64,000 nt of DNA, from the NCBI RefSeq assembly GCF_041381155.1, contig NC_091147.1, forward strand, positions 12,029,030-12,093,029, read 5' to 3'. Origin of the DNA: Argopecten irradians. Lineage: Eukaryota; Mollusca; Bivalvia; Pectinida; Pectinidae. The notes under the pieces were generated by a model. The model ran no database searches. It had not been told where the DNA came from and saw only the letters and a list, made by a program, of their open reading frames with translations. This document shows positions 12,727-25,564 of the stretch, one piece after another; the stretch's first letter is position 1, and each line of letters starts with the position of its first letter. The position numbers and the translations under genes are program-made.

Positions 12727-14487
12727 GCGGCATATTTGCTTGAATATAGATCAACTACATGTTTGATTATTCTATTGAATATGAAATATTGTCCATGTGT
12801 TCATTGTGATATTTGTGGTTAACCGGCCGAAACTCTGTAATATTAACATTATGTGACATTAAATATTGCATTCGGTACATACATGATCTGTTGCTTTTTT
12901 ATTATTTAGTCTAGAGAACAACTCATGCTCATGTTAAGTACATCGGTGATGCTCCGTAAATCTAGTAAATTACGCGGTAGTTTGGGTAATTTGAGCTAAA
13001 TGAAAGATTTAATGATATATTTACATATGCCCCTATATAGTCAACGGGAGGGGAGTTGCGTTCAAATTAGCGTAAACGCAATGACGTATGAATACAAACG
13101 CAGTGCAGGTTCGGACTACTTCAAGTTCACGCTTCGATAAGATTTTGCGTCATAAGTTGACGGATTTTAAAATAACAATAAAGAGTTTTTATTAGATCCA
13201 ATTAAATATGTATTTGACATCAAAACAAAACATGTGTTCAAGCATTGTAACGGTTATAAACTACAAAATGAATCGCTGGTCGGGGCTACAACAGGGGGGC
13301 TTTCCTCAGGATGTTCGGGGAATCCCATATGCATAGTTACGTCAGATGCACATGTGTGTACGGTCACTCCTCTCACCTAAATATACAGAACATCTGATTG
13401 TCTGTGAATAATTCTGGGAGCGTCTAAGCGAACAATAGGTTAACGGATCATGCAACAACCGTATATCCAAAACGATTAGAATGGCGGAGCATTCTCTACA
13501 AGTCCTTTGAAAGTTTTCAACGATTCTTGCTCTTCACCCAGAATAAATTTAACAACACTCCATCTTCATCTGAATCAACCGTAAATAAATACACATCAGG
13601 ATGGATGAAAATTCCCGTCAAGATCATAGAAACTGGTTGCCAATTGTTATACTCAGTCAGGAATAAATGTAAATCGTCTACATCTGAAGATGATAACAAA
13701 ACTGACCACCGAAGACAGTCCAAGTCCTTATTATGATGATGAACTTATTCTTTTGTACTAAGCGGCATATTTGCTTGAATATAGATCAACTACATGTTTG
13801 ATTATTCTATTGAATATGAAATATTGTCCATGTGTTCATTGTGATATTTGTGGTTAACCGGCCGAAACTCTGTAATATTAACATTATGTGACATTAAATA
13901 TTGCATTCGGTACATACATGATCTGTTGCTTTTTTTATTATTTAGTCTAGAGAACAACTCATGCTCATGTTTAGTACATCGGTGATGCTCCGTAAATCTA
14001 GTAAATTACGCGGTAGTTTGGGTAATTTGAGCTAAATGAAAGATTTAATGATATATTTACATATGCCCCTATATAGTCAACGGGAGGGGAGTTGCGTTCA
14101 AATTAGCGTAAACGCAATGACGTATGAATACAAACGCAGTGCAGGTTCGGACTACTTCAAGTTCACGCTTCGATAAGATTTTGCGTCATAAGTTGACGGA
14201 TTTTAAAATAACAATAAAGAGTTTTTATTAGATCCAATTAAATATGTATTTGACATCAAAACAAAACATGTGTTCAAGCATTGTAACGGTTATAAACTAC
14301 AAAATGAATCGCTGGTCGGGGCTACAACAGGGGGGCTTTCCTCAGGAATGTTCGGGGAATCCCATATGCATAGTTACGTCAGATGCACATGTGTGTACGG
14401 TCACTCATCTCACCTAAATATACAGAACATCTGATTGTCTGTGAATAATTCTGGGAGCGTCTAAGCGAACAATAGGTTAACGGATCA
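12417..14487. repeat. 1034-bp tandem duplication covering the Y1 3' end
   Basis: Unit 1 is 12417-13450 and unit 2 is 13451-14487. They match almost base for base, with roughly six to ten differences noticed, including an extra C in a coding run, an extra A near 14346 and a few substitutions. Each unit begins TGCAACAACCGTATATCC inside Y1 exon 2 and runs through the 3' flank to a GGTTAACGGATCA end. High identity implies a recent event, or an assembly duplicate. Confidence 0.93.
13453..13747 (+). pseudogene. truncated 3' copy of Y1 exon 2
   Basis: The tandem duplication created a second copy of the last ~100 codons of Y1 without promoter, exon 1 or splice acceptor. Relative to Y1 it carries an extra C in the AAAACTGACC run (about 13706), shifting the reading frame of the acidic tail. 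It probably is not translated as a separate protein, although its transcript could be read through from Y1. Confidence 0.8.
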
Positions 14488-15208
14488 TATACAGGTTTCC
14501 AGAAAAAAAAACAACATTACAGGTAGCCTATCCGAAACAGTATCATCAGCTAAATGGCCCCGTCTTTGCATTCAAAATAGACCTACACACACGCAAACAC
14601 TTGTCTATCCTCCGTACAATAAAATAAAAGTCATGACATATGAAGAATTTAGTGTATATCGCGTTCTTAGACCGATACATATACATGACAAACATTCAAC
14701 AGCTCAACGGTCATACCATCAATAGGCTTTATCACAGTCACTTTCCTCGGTTGAAAATCAAATATGGCGGCTCGCTCCACTTCGGACCGCATCACTACCC
14801 TGACAACGATACATACCGGTAGACTTTCCGCCTTGGTTATCTAAATTTTTATTCGAAATGGACATTATTCATATATATTATCAAATTGAGAAAAAAATAT
14901 ATGTTGAAAATCATTGAAAAGTGTCATTGTTGTATTTCAACCCAAACTGCATATGTCTGTACCCCATTGCGTTCATACCACCTTTAACGCAATCAAAACA
15001 CTGTTCAATCTCTATATAAATCAGTGTTGTATCATTAGAAGATCACAGTTTCCTTACATATATCACTTCACACTGGAAAGTGTCTGAGGTCCCTGTGTGT
15101 GTTTTGAAGGTTACGGATGGCCCTGAGGGTGTGGCGTTAGAATAGTATCTGCTCCCCCTATGGCATGAAAGGCGACCACTTCCTAACTGAAAAAATGAAA
15201 TTGATATA
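14488..15208. other. gene-free stretch
   Basis: AT-rich DNA between the tandem duplication and the MITE. A GC-richer block near 15100-15180 (GGCATGAAAGGCGACCACTT) looks like a dispersed repeat fragment of unknown family. No supported gene. Confidence 0.4.
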
Positions 15209-16227
15209 CAGTGGGAACCTCCTGAAACCGATCATGGTCGGTGCATATAATTTTCGGCCGGTTTAGAGAGGGTTCGGTTTGGAGAAGTGAACCGAATACC
15301 GATCATCACGATCCGGATTTTAATCGATCGGAAGTCGTTTTTTTTACATTAGTGCACCGCATCTATGCCTAGTGTTCGTTTAAACCGACCGATATTGATT
15401 GTTAATGTGAATGTTATCACAAAAAGAGAGAATCATACGTTTAAAAGGAATGGATTACAGCAAAACTTGACTTTGTTACCGCTTAAAATAAACGTAGTTT
15501 AGTTAGTTAGTTGCGTGAATGTTCTTGAGGATGTTCTCGGTCTGCAACCTACATACGACCTATCGCTTCCGGTTAGGTCAAGAATCAAATTATAATATGG
15601 TCTAATTACAACAACACGATGATCAGTCGATGCTGGTCATTATATGACATAGTTCATTTTCTCTAAAACAATACATGGCTTCGGCTTCTTCATACAGATA
15701 ATTTACGTTATCCGACAACTACATATGTAAAATAAAAAAAAAATCGTGTGATTTGAATACGAAACTTTTCTCTTTATTACTAGTCCTCTGCTTCTTTTCC
15801 TACAGTAAACAAACTCGCGTGCACATGGTAGACCTTCGTTAGATATCTAAACAATAGGCATGATTTAAATAATTACACACCACCATATCGGGAATAATTA
15901 CCGTGTACCTATAGCCTTCACAGCTGTATACATGCCCAAGGACATGGTATGCAACAACTATGGTACAGGTACATGTACGTGTGTATTTCACGGTCGGTTG
16001 ATCAGACCTCAATGCAATCTATCGGTGTCGCTCAGGTAAGGCCGGTTTTCAGCAGTGTATTTTAGTTACCTTTGGACTATTCCGATCTCAAAATCGGTCC
16101 GGTATTCGGAATTGGGAGGGATCGGTTTTGGGAAGTTTTATATACTATTAATAAAGAGGGAATTCATTCCGTACATGACATCCATGTTCGGTTTCTAGAG
16201 GTGATCGGTTTTGGGAAGTTCGCACTG
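15209..16227. mobile_element. Tc1/mariner-type MITE, about 1 kb
   Basis: Terminal inverted repeats CAGTGGGAACCTCCTGAAAC and (right, reversed) CAGTGCGAACTTCCCAAAAC lie inside TA dinucleotides at 15207-15208 and 16228-16229. TA target sites and CAGT ends are the established signature of the Tc1/mariner superfamily. Subterminal copies of a TCGGTTTTGGGAAGTT-like motif occur at 16110-16135 and 16202-16220. No transposase reading frame is present, so it is non-autonomous. Confidence 0.75.
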
Positions 16228-16594
16228 TACTATGTTAATTTCAACTTCATTTTCCAACTACAATGGTAATAGATTGTTATATTTTTTTATAAATTAAATA
16301 ATGAACTACTAAAACCAAGTACGCTTTTTTATGCACAATGACTGTTTACATATTTGCCAGCAAAGAATAAACATGCACATTTAGTTTGATGTTTTCGAAA
16401 GCACTGGACTAAGATGATTTACTCTCAAAACATAAATAGTATTTTTTAATATTTGATTTGATAAAAGAAAACTTTAAATTGGAAATGAGTCCATGTATGA
16501 TTTAAATATTTCAGGACAAGTTGCTGTTTGTTCAATATACTAAGTTTTAAATAGTCATAGATTTAATGAGTTTGCGATCATTTATTTTTGTTTC

Positions 16595-16752
16595 CGTGTT
16601 ATCACTTTGAAGTACAGTATTAATTACCTACAATTGCTATTAACACCGTTTTACGACACAATGGACATACACATAACGTATGTTATATGTAGCATGAGAG
16701 GTGAAATTGTTGCGGCCCGGACCGATGGTTTTAACACATGATACATCTGCGC
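16595..16752. repeat. dispersed or segmental repeat, copy 1
   Basis: Shares AAGTACAGTATTAATTACC, TTAACACC, TACGACA, GCATGAGAGGTGAAA-like and GGTTTTAACACATG blocks with 28888-29060. Both copies lie a few kb downstream of a Y gene, so they may mark the edge of the duplicated X-Y unit. Confidence 0.6.
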
Positions 16753-19700
16753 GATGATCTATCCGACCAGCTACCTGGACGCCGATGACTTAGACAGTCC
16801 AGTTCCTTTACATTATACACACTACAGAACGTGATGATAACTTTTATTGACCACAATTATTCTCTTAATTTTTAGATAATTTCCTTGGATGTAAAAACCG
16901 AGGCTTACTTTTCAAGTGCGCGCGGCTATTTTTAAAACTGACATATTTTCAAGATAAATTTGACTGTAAGATGCCGCAAGGCTTATTTTAAAAAAAAACT
17001 TGCCGATTTAGGCTTATTATCGAGGCCCTTTTAGGCTATCCAATACAGTTTCCAAACTTCTGTATTAATCTACAAAATACCGGGATTCATGTTCATGGAG
17101 GACAACCATTCTAAAAAACATAGTTACATGCAATTTACATAATAATAGATATATAAGATGTGCCAATATATAAACCGTTTATAATATTTTTTTGAGATGT
17201 ACAAATCGAAATAACTTAACAATACAATTGGTTATTCGCCATAGTGTTTACATAAAAAAAAAACTAATCTAAATATTCGTAAGGTTATGTGTCCATTACT
17301 GCTATGTATGGTGTTTGGGGTAATCTCTTAATATACATTTGTATGCGGTATTAAGGTAGGTCAGATTATATTCAACACATATTTTATTAGAAAACGCTGT
17401 GCTTACGTGGAAATTCAAAATATACTACCATTATCGAAACGTGACCTTGAACCCTATATAAATGTAAAGGCAGGCTCATGGTTTGTTGTGATTTCCTAGT
17501 AAAGATACCCTGCATTCACTGAACTAATGAATAAATTACTATGCACTCAATACTGCAACAACGAAAACTGCCACCCTAAACCTCGCTATGTTTTATGTTT
17601 GGCATTTTCTCATTTCGTTTTTTTAAATGTTCCTTCTCTTGCCATTCAAACGTTTTTTGTTTTTCAACTATGCATTTTTTTTTCAAGGCCCTATATCAGC
17701 CAATGAATAGCAAACCAGTATAAAACACTTTGATTGACAGAATTAAGTCATTTGCAAATACGTTTATATAAAAGAATACGCAAAATATTGGTTTGACTTG
17801 TGTTTGTCGGTAATTTGGTCCAGAGCAGCCTTGTCCTTTCGATACTACTTGTTTCGTGGAAGTCATAAAACACAATGAAAATATAGTTTGTAAGGTTTTA
17901 GTTAAAACTATTGATATTTTACTCCCTCAGGTTCTATATCAGCAAAAGCGTTATAAATATATGAAACAATTTGTTGTCCGTTTGAAAGAGTTGTATTATA
18001 CATAGGACATTTCCATTTCTGTCATTTACCTTCTTTAAATTGTTCATCTGATATCAAACTTGGTATATTGACTAGGACTATACTATTGAGAATCAACTAA
18101 GGAATGCAAAAGAAGGAAAAAAATGTGTTTTTAACAAAAACGCATGATTTCTTAATTACGGGACCCAGGGTGATATTTAGTTATGTCCTCAGAAGAGAGT
18201 ACTCTTTGTGACCAGAATGTATTGACAATTTGCTGATCCATTCAGTTCATACATGACCATATATGAAATCCAGAATGTATCACATTGCAGAATGATGTAC
18301 CATTAAGAATATGAGGACATCCGCATGTTTTGGGGTGTTTTTAGAAACTTTAGAAGATGATAAATGCAACATAAGCCTTCAGATGGAGTAACAATAGACT
18401 TAACATGGTTGTTTTTTCAAAAAGTATAGATCTTCTCCATTTTTAATATTTTACCCCCGAGAGAAAAACGAATATTTAAGCATTAATTCTTTCAATATAT
18501 GCTAAATTATAATACCATTATTCTTCATATTCTTTTTGAGGTTAATGAACACATAAGACAAAACAGAAGCGAATCGAGCAGTTTACATATGAATTAAATA
18601 TTTATATGTGTGTATTATCTTTCTAGAGAATGTTAAAGTCATCGTCGAAACATAAGTGATGATGTTTGAATACCCTGTCGGCTCTCTTTCATTAAATGAT
18701 AGGTTTTGAGTGATCCAGAGAGGATTGAGTTTTAATATTTTAAGAACATACTTACAGATATAATGTAAGATTTAATAAAGTCCAAGTCCAATCATAGATA
18801 TCTTCTTTTATGATATTTGAAACTAGAATCATATATGTAGCAACAGCCCCCTCCTGTAATTTTGTCCTAAGCCTTTGCTAGCAGATGGATTTAAATCAAG
18901 GGTAAAGTTGGCCAACGTTCGGGAGAAGACTCAATTAACGGAGTACACTATTTAGCAGTTATTAACTAGAAATAATTAAAACCCCCTAAAAAAAAAAAAA
19001 AGGATAACCATGACGTTTTTTTTAAAAACCCAACATTAGCAATAAGGATTCTAATATTTTCTAAGAAAATAAATTTGAATAATGGAGTGAACAAGTCAAA
19101 TATGTTTTGAGGGAAAATTCCTGTGTTATTTAAGTCGAGGACAATAAAGAAAATGGAAACGAAAATAACCCTGTTTGAGATTTGGAATGGTTTAGGGGAC
19201 TTTGCTGCTTCTGTCGAATTTAAGCACAAACATTAATCTTGTTAAAACTAATTAATCAAAACTTAACTCAACTACATTGCAAGCAGTACTATATTATATA
19301 AATGTAAATTGAAAATCACTTCGTTTCGATGCGAGAGATATTTTAGGAAAAACCTCGAAACTCGTCTGGAATATATATCGATCGGACAATTATCCAACAT
19401 TTTTGCATTATCTACGTCATCCGAACGGTAATGAGCAGGGTACACCAACCCAAGAAAACACAAGAAAACAATTTTCTGTGGAAATCAAACAAAATTACAA
19501 ACAATATTTATAAATTATTACCTTGCGGGCGTGATGACTAGTTGAATAGGTAATAATGTAAGGTGTTCATCCGCGGATAATTCGCCCCTTTTAATGGCAA
19601 ACAGGTGTGTGTACAATTTAACTTGAGTATAAAAGTGTTTGAAAAATTAAGCTCCCGTATAAAGTAGCAAATACATCAAATATGTATTACCAAAAATATG

Positions 19701-20321
19701 ACGAAAGCACTCACAATAGCAGTATCATAACTAGATCCCAACGTCCTCCGTGCAAATCGGTCATGGGTCCTAAGAACAGAATTAAAACGGATACCCTCAA
19801 CCGCGTCCATGGCGCTCTCGTGGGGAAAGTTAGATATTAAACAACATCCGTCATGGCGGCTGGCCCACGAACAGGAGTTTTGCCGGGGGTGTACATATGG
19901 GACACGTACTATCAGAGACTTATTAACACAACTCAACTGACCCAAACAGCAAACCGGCGAAATCGTGCCCGACGACATCGTCCTTCCCGCCAAAAATGCG
20001 CAAGTTAAACAAAAGTCCCCGCATACGTTCTGACTTACACACCGTCTGTGCTCCCACCCTACTCAGTGCCCAAGACAATGAATTTTAATGAATAATATGA
20101 TCTTTACAATAGCAAAGTACATTGAAGTGTATATAGAATACATTCATATTACAGATAATGTCACAAAGAGATACAGAACACCAACCATTAGCTATATGCC
20201 ACTAGGAGATACAGCTAGAGCGCATCACCTCGAATCAACCACCGCCCAATTCTATTTTTATCCCGTGTCCCACATCCGTTCGCCAGGCTTATGCACAAGA
20301 CGCCACGACCATAATACGCCT

Positions 20322-20352
<31 letters not shown>

Positions 20353-20362
20353 CCCCCCCCCC
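20322..20362. repeat. poly-C tract
   Basis: Forty-one bases are all C except one T at 20350. Such a tract may adopt unusual structure and is prone to length error. Confidence 0.95.
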
Positions 20363-21877
20363 GCGGATATTCGAGCAGAGAGCTCTTAATGATTAATAAA
20401 TACTACGTAATTGCAAAGTACAAAATATTACCGTCAGACTCTAAGTCCCATCAACCGGTGATTATGACAACATCATTTGATTTGACGTGGCTGTTGTGAC
20501 GTTATAATAATCGGAAAGTGGGACTAATTGACGATAAGTTGTACTTTACCCACGTCGTTTTAGGATCTCGAAACCTCCGGGTTGTCCTAAAGTGTACGTA
20601 TCAGCTCTATGCGACAGCTGTTGTCAGCGACTCGTAGGCAAGGGATGTGTGTCCCCCTTTGGTGTTGATTGGCTTTCCAGCCATGCAAGTCGTCCATCTA
20701 AGCTCTGTAGCCCTTTTCATTCCCCCATTCCCATGGTCCTATATTCGATGTCGCACACCATTCTGATTGGTCGAATCTATGACATCTACGCAATGAGCGC
20801 GGAACATCTTCCGGCAACGCATTTATATCCTGTAGTCTCGACAGTAACACCAAGTTTTACCATAAAAAATAAGGATAAAAAACAGAAGCATGCTCGACAT
20901 GTATACGGCATCATACTACAATTTACAAATACTTCCAATATTTGTTAAACCAAAGAAAAATGAAAATTACATATCTGAACTGCAGTCGAGTTAGAAAGTG
21001 TCCAAATAATACCTGCTTTGTCGAAATATTTTCACAAACCTACCATCCGGAAAATGACAAAACAATCACTACTCAAGCCTTATAACACAATGTGTCTTAC
21101 CACACAAGAAACATTGCAAAAAGGTTTAAAACTAAATTTATCCCAATAGCCCAGATATCATACTGAACATATGAAAACCAACGTCTCTTCTCAGCTTTTC
21201 ATTTTGCAATTACCTGTCCTATTTTCAGCATAATGTGACCGCGTTGAAATGAAACTCGCTTGACTGATTGATCTGGCAAATGGTTTTGCATCTTAATGCT
21301 ACTATTCAATCAAAGATTACCGCCGCAATCGCTACATTGAAAACACTTTCTTATTTGTTACTCATCATAATTTCCAAAATCCCATCACCATAGAACCTCA
21401 AATATTTTGTCAGATGACCGATTTTTTTGCCCCTCCACACATATCAAGAACAACTCAACAACTAAATGAAATTGAAATGGCCACCCCAAAAAGGGCGACA
21501 TTTAAATTTATTTAAATATATCACCATATGGATTAAAACAAGAAATAACGATTATCAATGCAAAATACAAATCAATACAACTAAAGAGTAACATTTTATC
21601 ACAATTAAGTTAGCCTAAGTGGTTATCCATTCGGTTTCTTGTTCATATTGTACTGTATATATTAATGAAATATTTTTTTGTAAATGAATCCCCATCAAAT
21701 TATTGGCAATAAATTGTAATATTTAAAAGTGGAAAAAAAACCGAATTATTTATAACGATATAAATGCTTCAAAAGAAAAAAATCGTTTATCCAAAAGGCT
21801 GCTGCCAATGCAGTACATGTGTATTGTATTACATATATGTTTCATTACAGTTTTCACCAATTTATGTTTGTGTTGTA

Positions 21878-23739
21878 TTACATGTCCAGCATCCCAAAAA
21901 CTCCCTTGATTCCCTTCGCCAATCCTAATAAAAGTGAAAGAACGTTGACTATCTTACCGATGTTGGTAATGAGCCATTTACCAAATGTATACAACTTCTG
22001 TATCTTGCCTTCCTGGGCGAATGTCCACTCGGTCCTGCCATTATCTCCTCTTCTCAATACTATTCTATTCCTACAGTCGCCGGATCGCAGAAATATGACC
22101 GTTTTATCCAAATACATTGCAAGCTCGCAGTTCCGCATGGTATTACCTATCTCGCCAATGGATGATCCCTGGGCTGCCCGCAACATCCCCCTTCTCTGCG
22201 TCGCTCAAACTGTGGGCATGTTTTACTAACACAAAGTAGATTGAACGATCATCGATTATGCTACATCTGTAACAATGTTTGCATCCTGTTGGTAATGGTG
22301 TTATCTGAAACAATGCAATCTAAACTTGTATGTATGTAACGATTCAGAGTGTAAAAAGTCGCTCAAGAAATTTGAAATTGCGATGGATTAGATTGGTTTA
22401 TTATTATTATTTTATTAGGAGGGGGAGACTCAATTTTCGTGTTGGATTAAACCATCATATATTGATATTAAAGTCGTCAAAAAGACCTTACATTATACAC
22501 AATAATTTCTGAAATGCTGACTACGTGTAGTTAATAATCCATCGTCCTTATAACCGGATCCTTTAAGCCATGTGTTTTTGCATGTACAGTACTAACGCAA
22601 CATATTCATGCGCGATAGATAATTGCATTTGAGTTTGGATACTCCCTGATAAACACTGATGCGTATGTGAAAGCAACTCAATTTTGTTCCTTAATACGTC
22701 CCGAGTGATGGAAAATCATGTAATAACTGACTTACTGCATGTTTCTGAACATCGAACAAAACGACGGGTTGATTTGAAAACATTCTCACATTTCCACTCT
22801 CCGTTTGATTTACCTATAATGTTCGGTACTATGGATTCTTTGCTTAATATCAATATGCCAGTTTGTGGGTCATTAGTTATCGTAAGACGCACAATAGTGT
22901 TTGTCATGTGTGGAGATAAAACGTTTGACTTTTTCAGAGGATATGAAACAATTGGATTATTATAAATGTCTGTTCAAGGATTGGTAAATGAAAAACAGAA
23001 ATTGTCTGAAACCTCAAATGTGTAAGTACATTGTTTTTAAAAAATCAATCCCATCTGTATTTTCGATTGATGGAATGCATACATCAATATCAATAAGGCA
23101 GTTATTGCATGACGTCTCGTCACTCGGGATTTATTACATGTACCCCTTGCTTCGCTCGGGAGTAATAAATCCCTTATCACTTGAAAGCCATGTAATGACC
23201 TTTACTTGTATCGGAATTCCGTGGCTCATGTGTGGCGACTTCCCATGAATAAAACAGACAAAACAAAAGATCCACCAAAGTCTTAACCTCGGAAGACAAA
23301 GACTTATTCAAAATACATCGATTGTGTAATCAACTCATCCATTGAAATATATTTTGGCACAGTTAAGACAGCGTCATTATAGTCTATAGGTTTCTGGAAT
23401 GTTATGTGAAAAAACTATTAGCCTATTCTGCCAATATTCGCAATTACTTCGACGATTCGATTGCAAATTGGACGACGTGGTTTATTTTAATACATAATCT
23501 ACATAAACATAATTCAAACAAAGGGCATAACATCGGACAATTGATGTATATCTGCGTCATAAAAACGGGTCGGTGTAGCTTGCATATAGGTTAACTTCAA
23601 TTATCGTGATAATATTTAAATCAGCCGGAGTTTCAAAAAGTCTAGTTTGTAAAGGTTACAAAAGTAAAAGTTATATTGAATATATTTATATAGTTTTATT
23701 ACCTCTACCGGATCACTGTATGAAAACAGAATTTCCCAT
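21878..23739 (-). CDS. X2: paralogue of X1, apparently frame-broken
   Basis: Minus-strand exons match X1: exon 23754-23703 containing ATG at 23739 (MGNSV), and exon 22314-21878. Conserved features are the myristoylation-type start, CKHCYRC (C-x2-C-x2-C), CELAMYLDK, GDNGRTEWTF and a long hydrophobic or amphipathic C-terminus (LYTFGKWLITNIG..., VLSLLLGLAKG). Compared with X1 there are two apparent one-base gains, both in homopolymers: the A run at 23723-23726, just after MGNSV, and the C run at 22187-22191 (G on the coding strand). Splice sites are intact and sequence between the breaks is conserved in protein terms. Either the gene is a young pseudogene or both gains are sequencing errors. A probable 5' UTR exon ends at 25286. 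It lies head-to-head with Y2, mirroring X1-Y1. Confidence 0.55.
22315..23702. other. X2 intron
   Basis: AT-rich intron of about 1.4 kb between the two coding exons. It contains a foldback at 23120-23186 and otherwise no supported gene. Confidence 0.5.
23120..23186. repeat. small foldback with GCTTCGC core
   Basis: GTCACTCGGGATTTATTAC on the left pairs with GTAATAAATCCCTTATCACTT on the right (imperfectly). The centre holds GCTTCGC, the complement of GCGAAGC found in other foldbacks of the window. Confidence 0.6.
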
Positions 23740-24011
23740 TTTAGCTCTGGATGTCTGTAAAAAGTAAACGAAACGATTTGATATGTTAGTAAAATTCAAT
23801 AATACGTGTGTACATAGATTTTTGTATAAAATGAAGTTTGCAAACTTCTGTATTCTGCTATAAAATCCAACACCTATAGACACTGAATAATTTAATGCCA
23901 TTCTGTCTAATTGGTACTATAATGTGTATAAAGTTATTAAACAGTACTGATGAATCTCTTAACTTTAATATTATTGTTGTCTACATTGTACCTCATACTA
24001 AAATGTATTTA

Positions 24012-25073
24012 CAGTTGTGTGACCGCACAACGTTACACGATATGCGGTTGTGCGCACGATGTGCGGACGATGTGCGCACGATGTATGCACGATGTGCGGT
24101 CTGGGCGGTGTGCGCACGATGTGCGGTCTGGGCGGTATGAACGTTAACGGTGTCTGGGATATAGTTATCGTGGTTGATATAAATTTAGGAATTCAATTTT
24201 ATTGTGTAAACATGCGAAACGATGATGGGGTTTTAATGTTACTGTATTGAAGACACGGTAGATCTAAATGTGATATATAAAGGATATCCATTAAATAATA
24301 AATATGTATTTTGTTTTGTTTTGTTTACTTGACAATTTACGTACGTGATGCTGCTAAACAATCTACTGTACCGGCTAATTAGGCCTTAACAATGTTGATT
24401 TACTACGTATTTAATAAACATCTTCAAACTTTTTTTAATTGTTACCTTGAATAATATTTCAGTTTTAAAATTTGATTGTATATAAATAACTAAAATAAAT
24501 CATATAATTTTTTTTAAAGCAGGGCAGCTTTAATAATCAAAACTATGTACATATGCATGTAGCTACATTTATTCTAGCTAGATTATGGGTTTCACCAGAA
24601 ATTTATATAGTATTTATCTAAATATCTTTTTTAAAGTACGTTCATCCAGGTAACCACATCCTTTTCTATACTAAATCTGTTTGACTAGAATTTATACCTG
24701 AGCCAGGATATTAGTTAAATTGAAGGTAAAACAATCCATGATCAGAGGGCAGATTTAGGGTCAGAGCGGCGAAATACATATACAATAGCTAACTATATAG
24801 ATGTATATATAATGTAGGTAGGTTTGGGGTTTTAAACAGAAATTAACTTTTAGATTTAAATATAATTAAAATGACAGTACAAGTAAATTAGACTCATCAA
24901 CATGGTCAGTTTATGGAATGATTTCGCAAATTTGATTGACCGATCGTCCCGATTGCACATGTACAACTGTGCGGTACGGACCGCACAGCTGTGCGGTATG
25001 CGATCCGAATCGCAGCAGATGTGCGGACGATTTGTGCACGCAGTTTTTGGTACATTGTGCGGTCACACAACTG
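24012..25073. mobile_element. Tc1/mariner-type MITE, 1062 bp
   Basis: Perfect inverted ends, CAGTTGTGTGACCGCACAA on the left and TTGTGCGGTCACACAACTG on the right, are flanked by TA at 24010-24011 and 25074-25075. Subterminal GTGCGG-rich repeats occur at both ends, while the middle is AT-rich. No transposase is encoded. It sits in the 5' intron of X2, upstream of the X2 coding exons and 0.5 kb from Y2. Confidence 0.8.
24047..24135. repeat. GC-rich subterminal tandem repeat
   Basis: Repeated GCACGATGTGCGG units, with a 27-bp double unit containing GGTCTGGGCGGT, lie inside the left end of the MITE. Open frames predicted here in several registers are repeat artefacts. Confidence 0.8.
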
Positions 25074-25285
25074 TAGTTATACATATATGTCGTATTGGTT
25101 AATTACAATGATTAAACTTATCAAGGGTAGAAAAGCCAAGTTCAGATTATTAACACATGCGTGCATATCGCATCATCAAAATTATGATATAATATTCTAT
25201 TAATTTCGTATTAGAAAATACATGTTGAACATAAACTGTTTTCACTAGTAGTTTTCAAAGTAGTATCATATATAGCGCTACATAC

Positions 25286-25564
25286 CTTTGCGATGTTCTT
25301 CTTCTGCTAAAGTAAATAAGAAAATATCACACTCATAAATGTGACATCACCTGCATATGTGTATAGAAAACGGAAATTCCTGACATTGCATGGACATATC
25401 TATAGACTTTGGACTTTGGACATTGCTTCCATTGTGGATTTCCAACAATCATGATTCTTGGTGTCTTGCTATTTGATCAATGACGACATTGTGTAAATAA
25501 ATTTAGAGTCAAAGAGGGTGTTACGCAGATCATCGACGAATTCTTAATAATTTGTGGAGTAAAA
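25286..25564. promoter_or_regulatory. shared divergent promoter region of X2 and Y2
   Basis: Counterpart of 11284-11532. It keeps TGACATCAC, GATCAATGACGACATT, AGAGGGTG and CGACGAATTC. It also holds GGAAATTCC at 25372-25380, which fits the NF-kB consensus (GGRNNYYCC); pair 1 lacks an equivalent, so that site is weak evidence. Confidence 0.45.

Larger units (their letters stand above)
16228..21877. other. long gene-free interval between the Y1 and X2 neighbourhoods
   Basis: About 5.6 kb with no supported gene. It holds a repeat at 16595-16752 matching 28888-29060, a fragment at 19350-19440 resembling 5568-5660, and a GC-richer island at about 19.5-20.9 kb with a poly-C tract. An open frame of about 105 codons on the minus strand (19676-19993) lies in the island but shows no domain, repeat or paralogue, so it is not called. 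Confidence 0.45.

Noticed and set aside
19676-19993. Minus-strand open frame of about 105 codons in a GC-richer island
   Set aside because: No domain, no paralogue in the window, no splice context that improves it. The local composition alone can explain the open frame.
20088-20396. Open frame ending in a long proline run
   Set aside because: The prolines come from the poly-C tract, and the rest shows no coding signal.
24047-24140. Overlapping cysteine- and arginine-rich open frames
   Set aside because: They are products of a GC-rich tandem repeat inside a MITE end, open in several registers at once, with no gene context.
25372-25380. NF-kB site in the X2-Y2 promoter
   Set aside because: It fits the consensus but is a single short site not conserved in the X1-Y1 promoter, so it is not listed as a separate feature.
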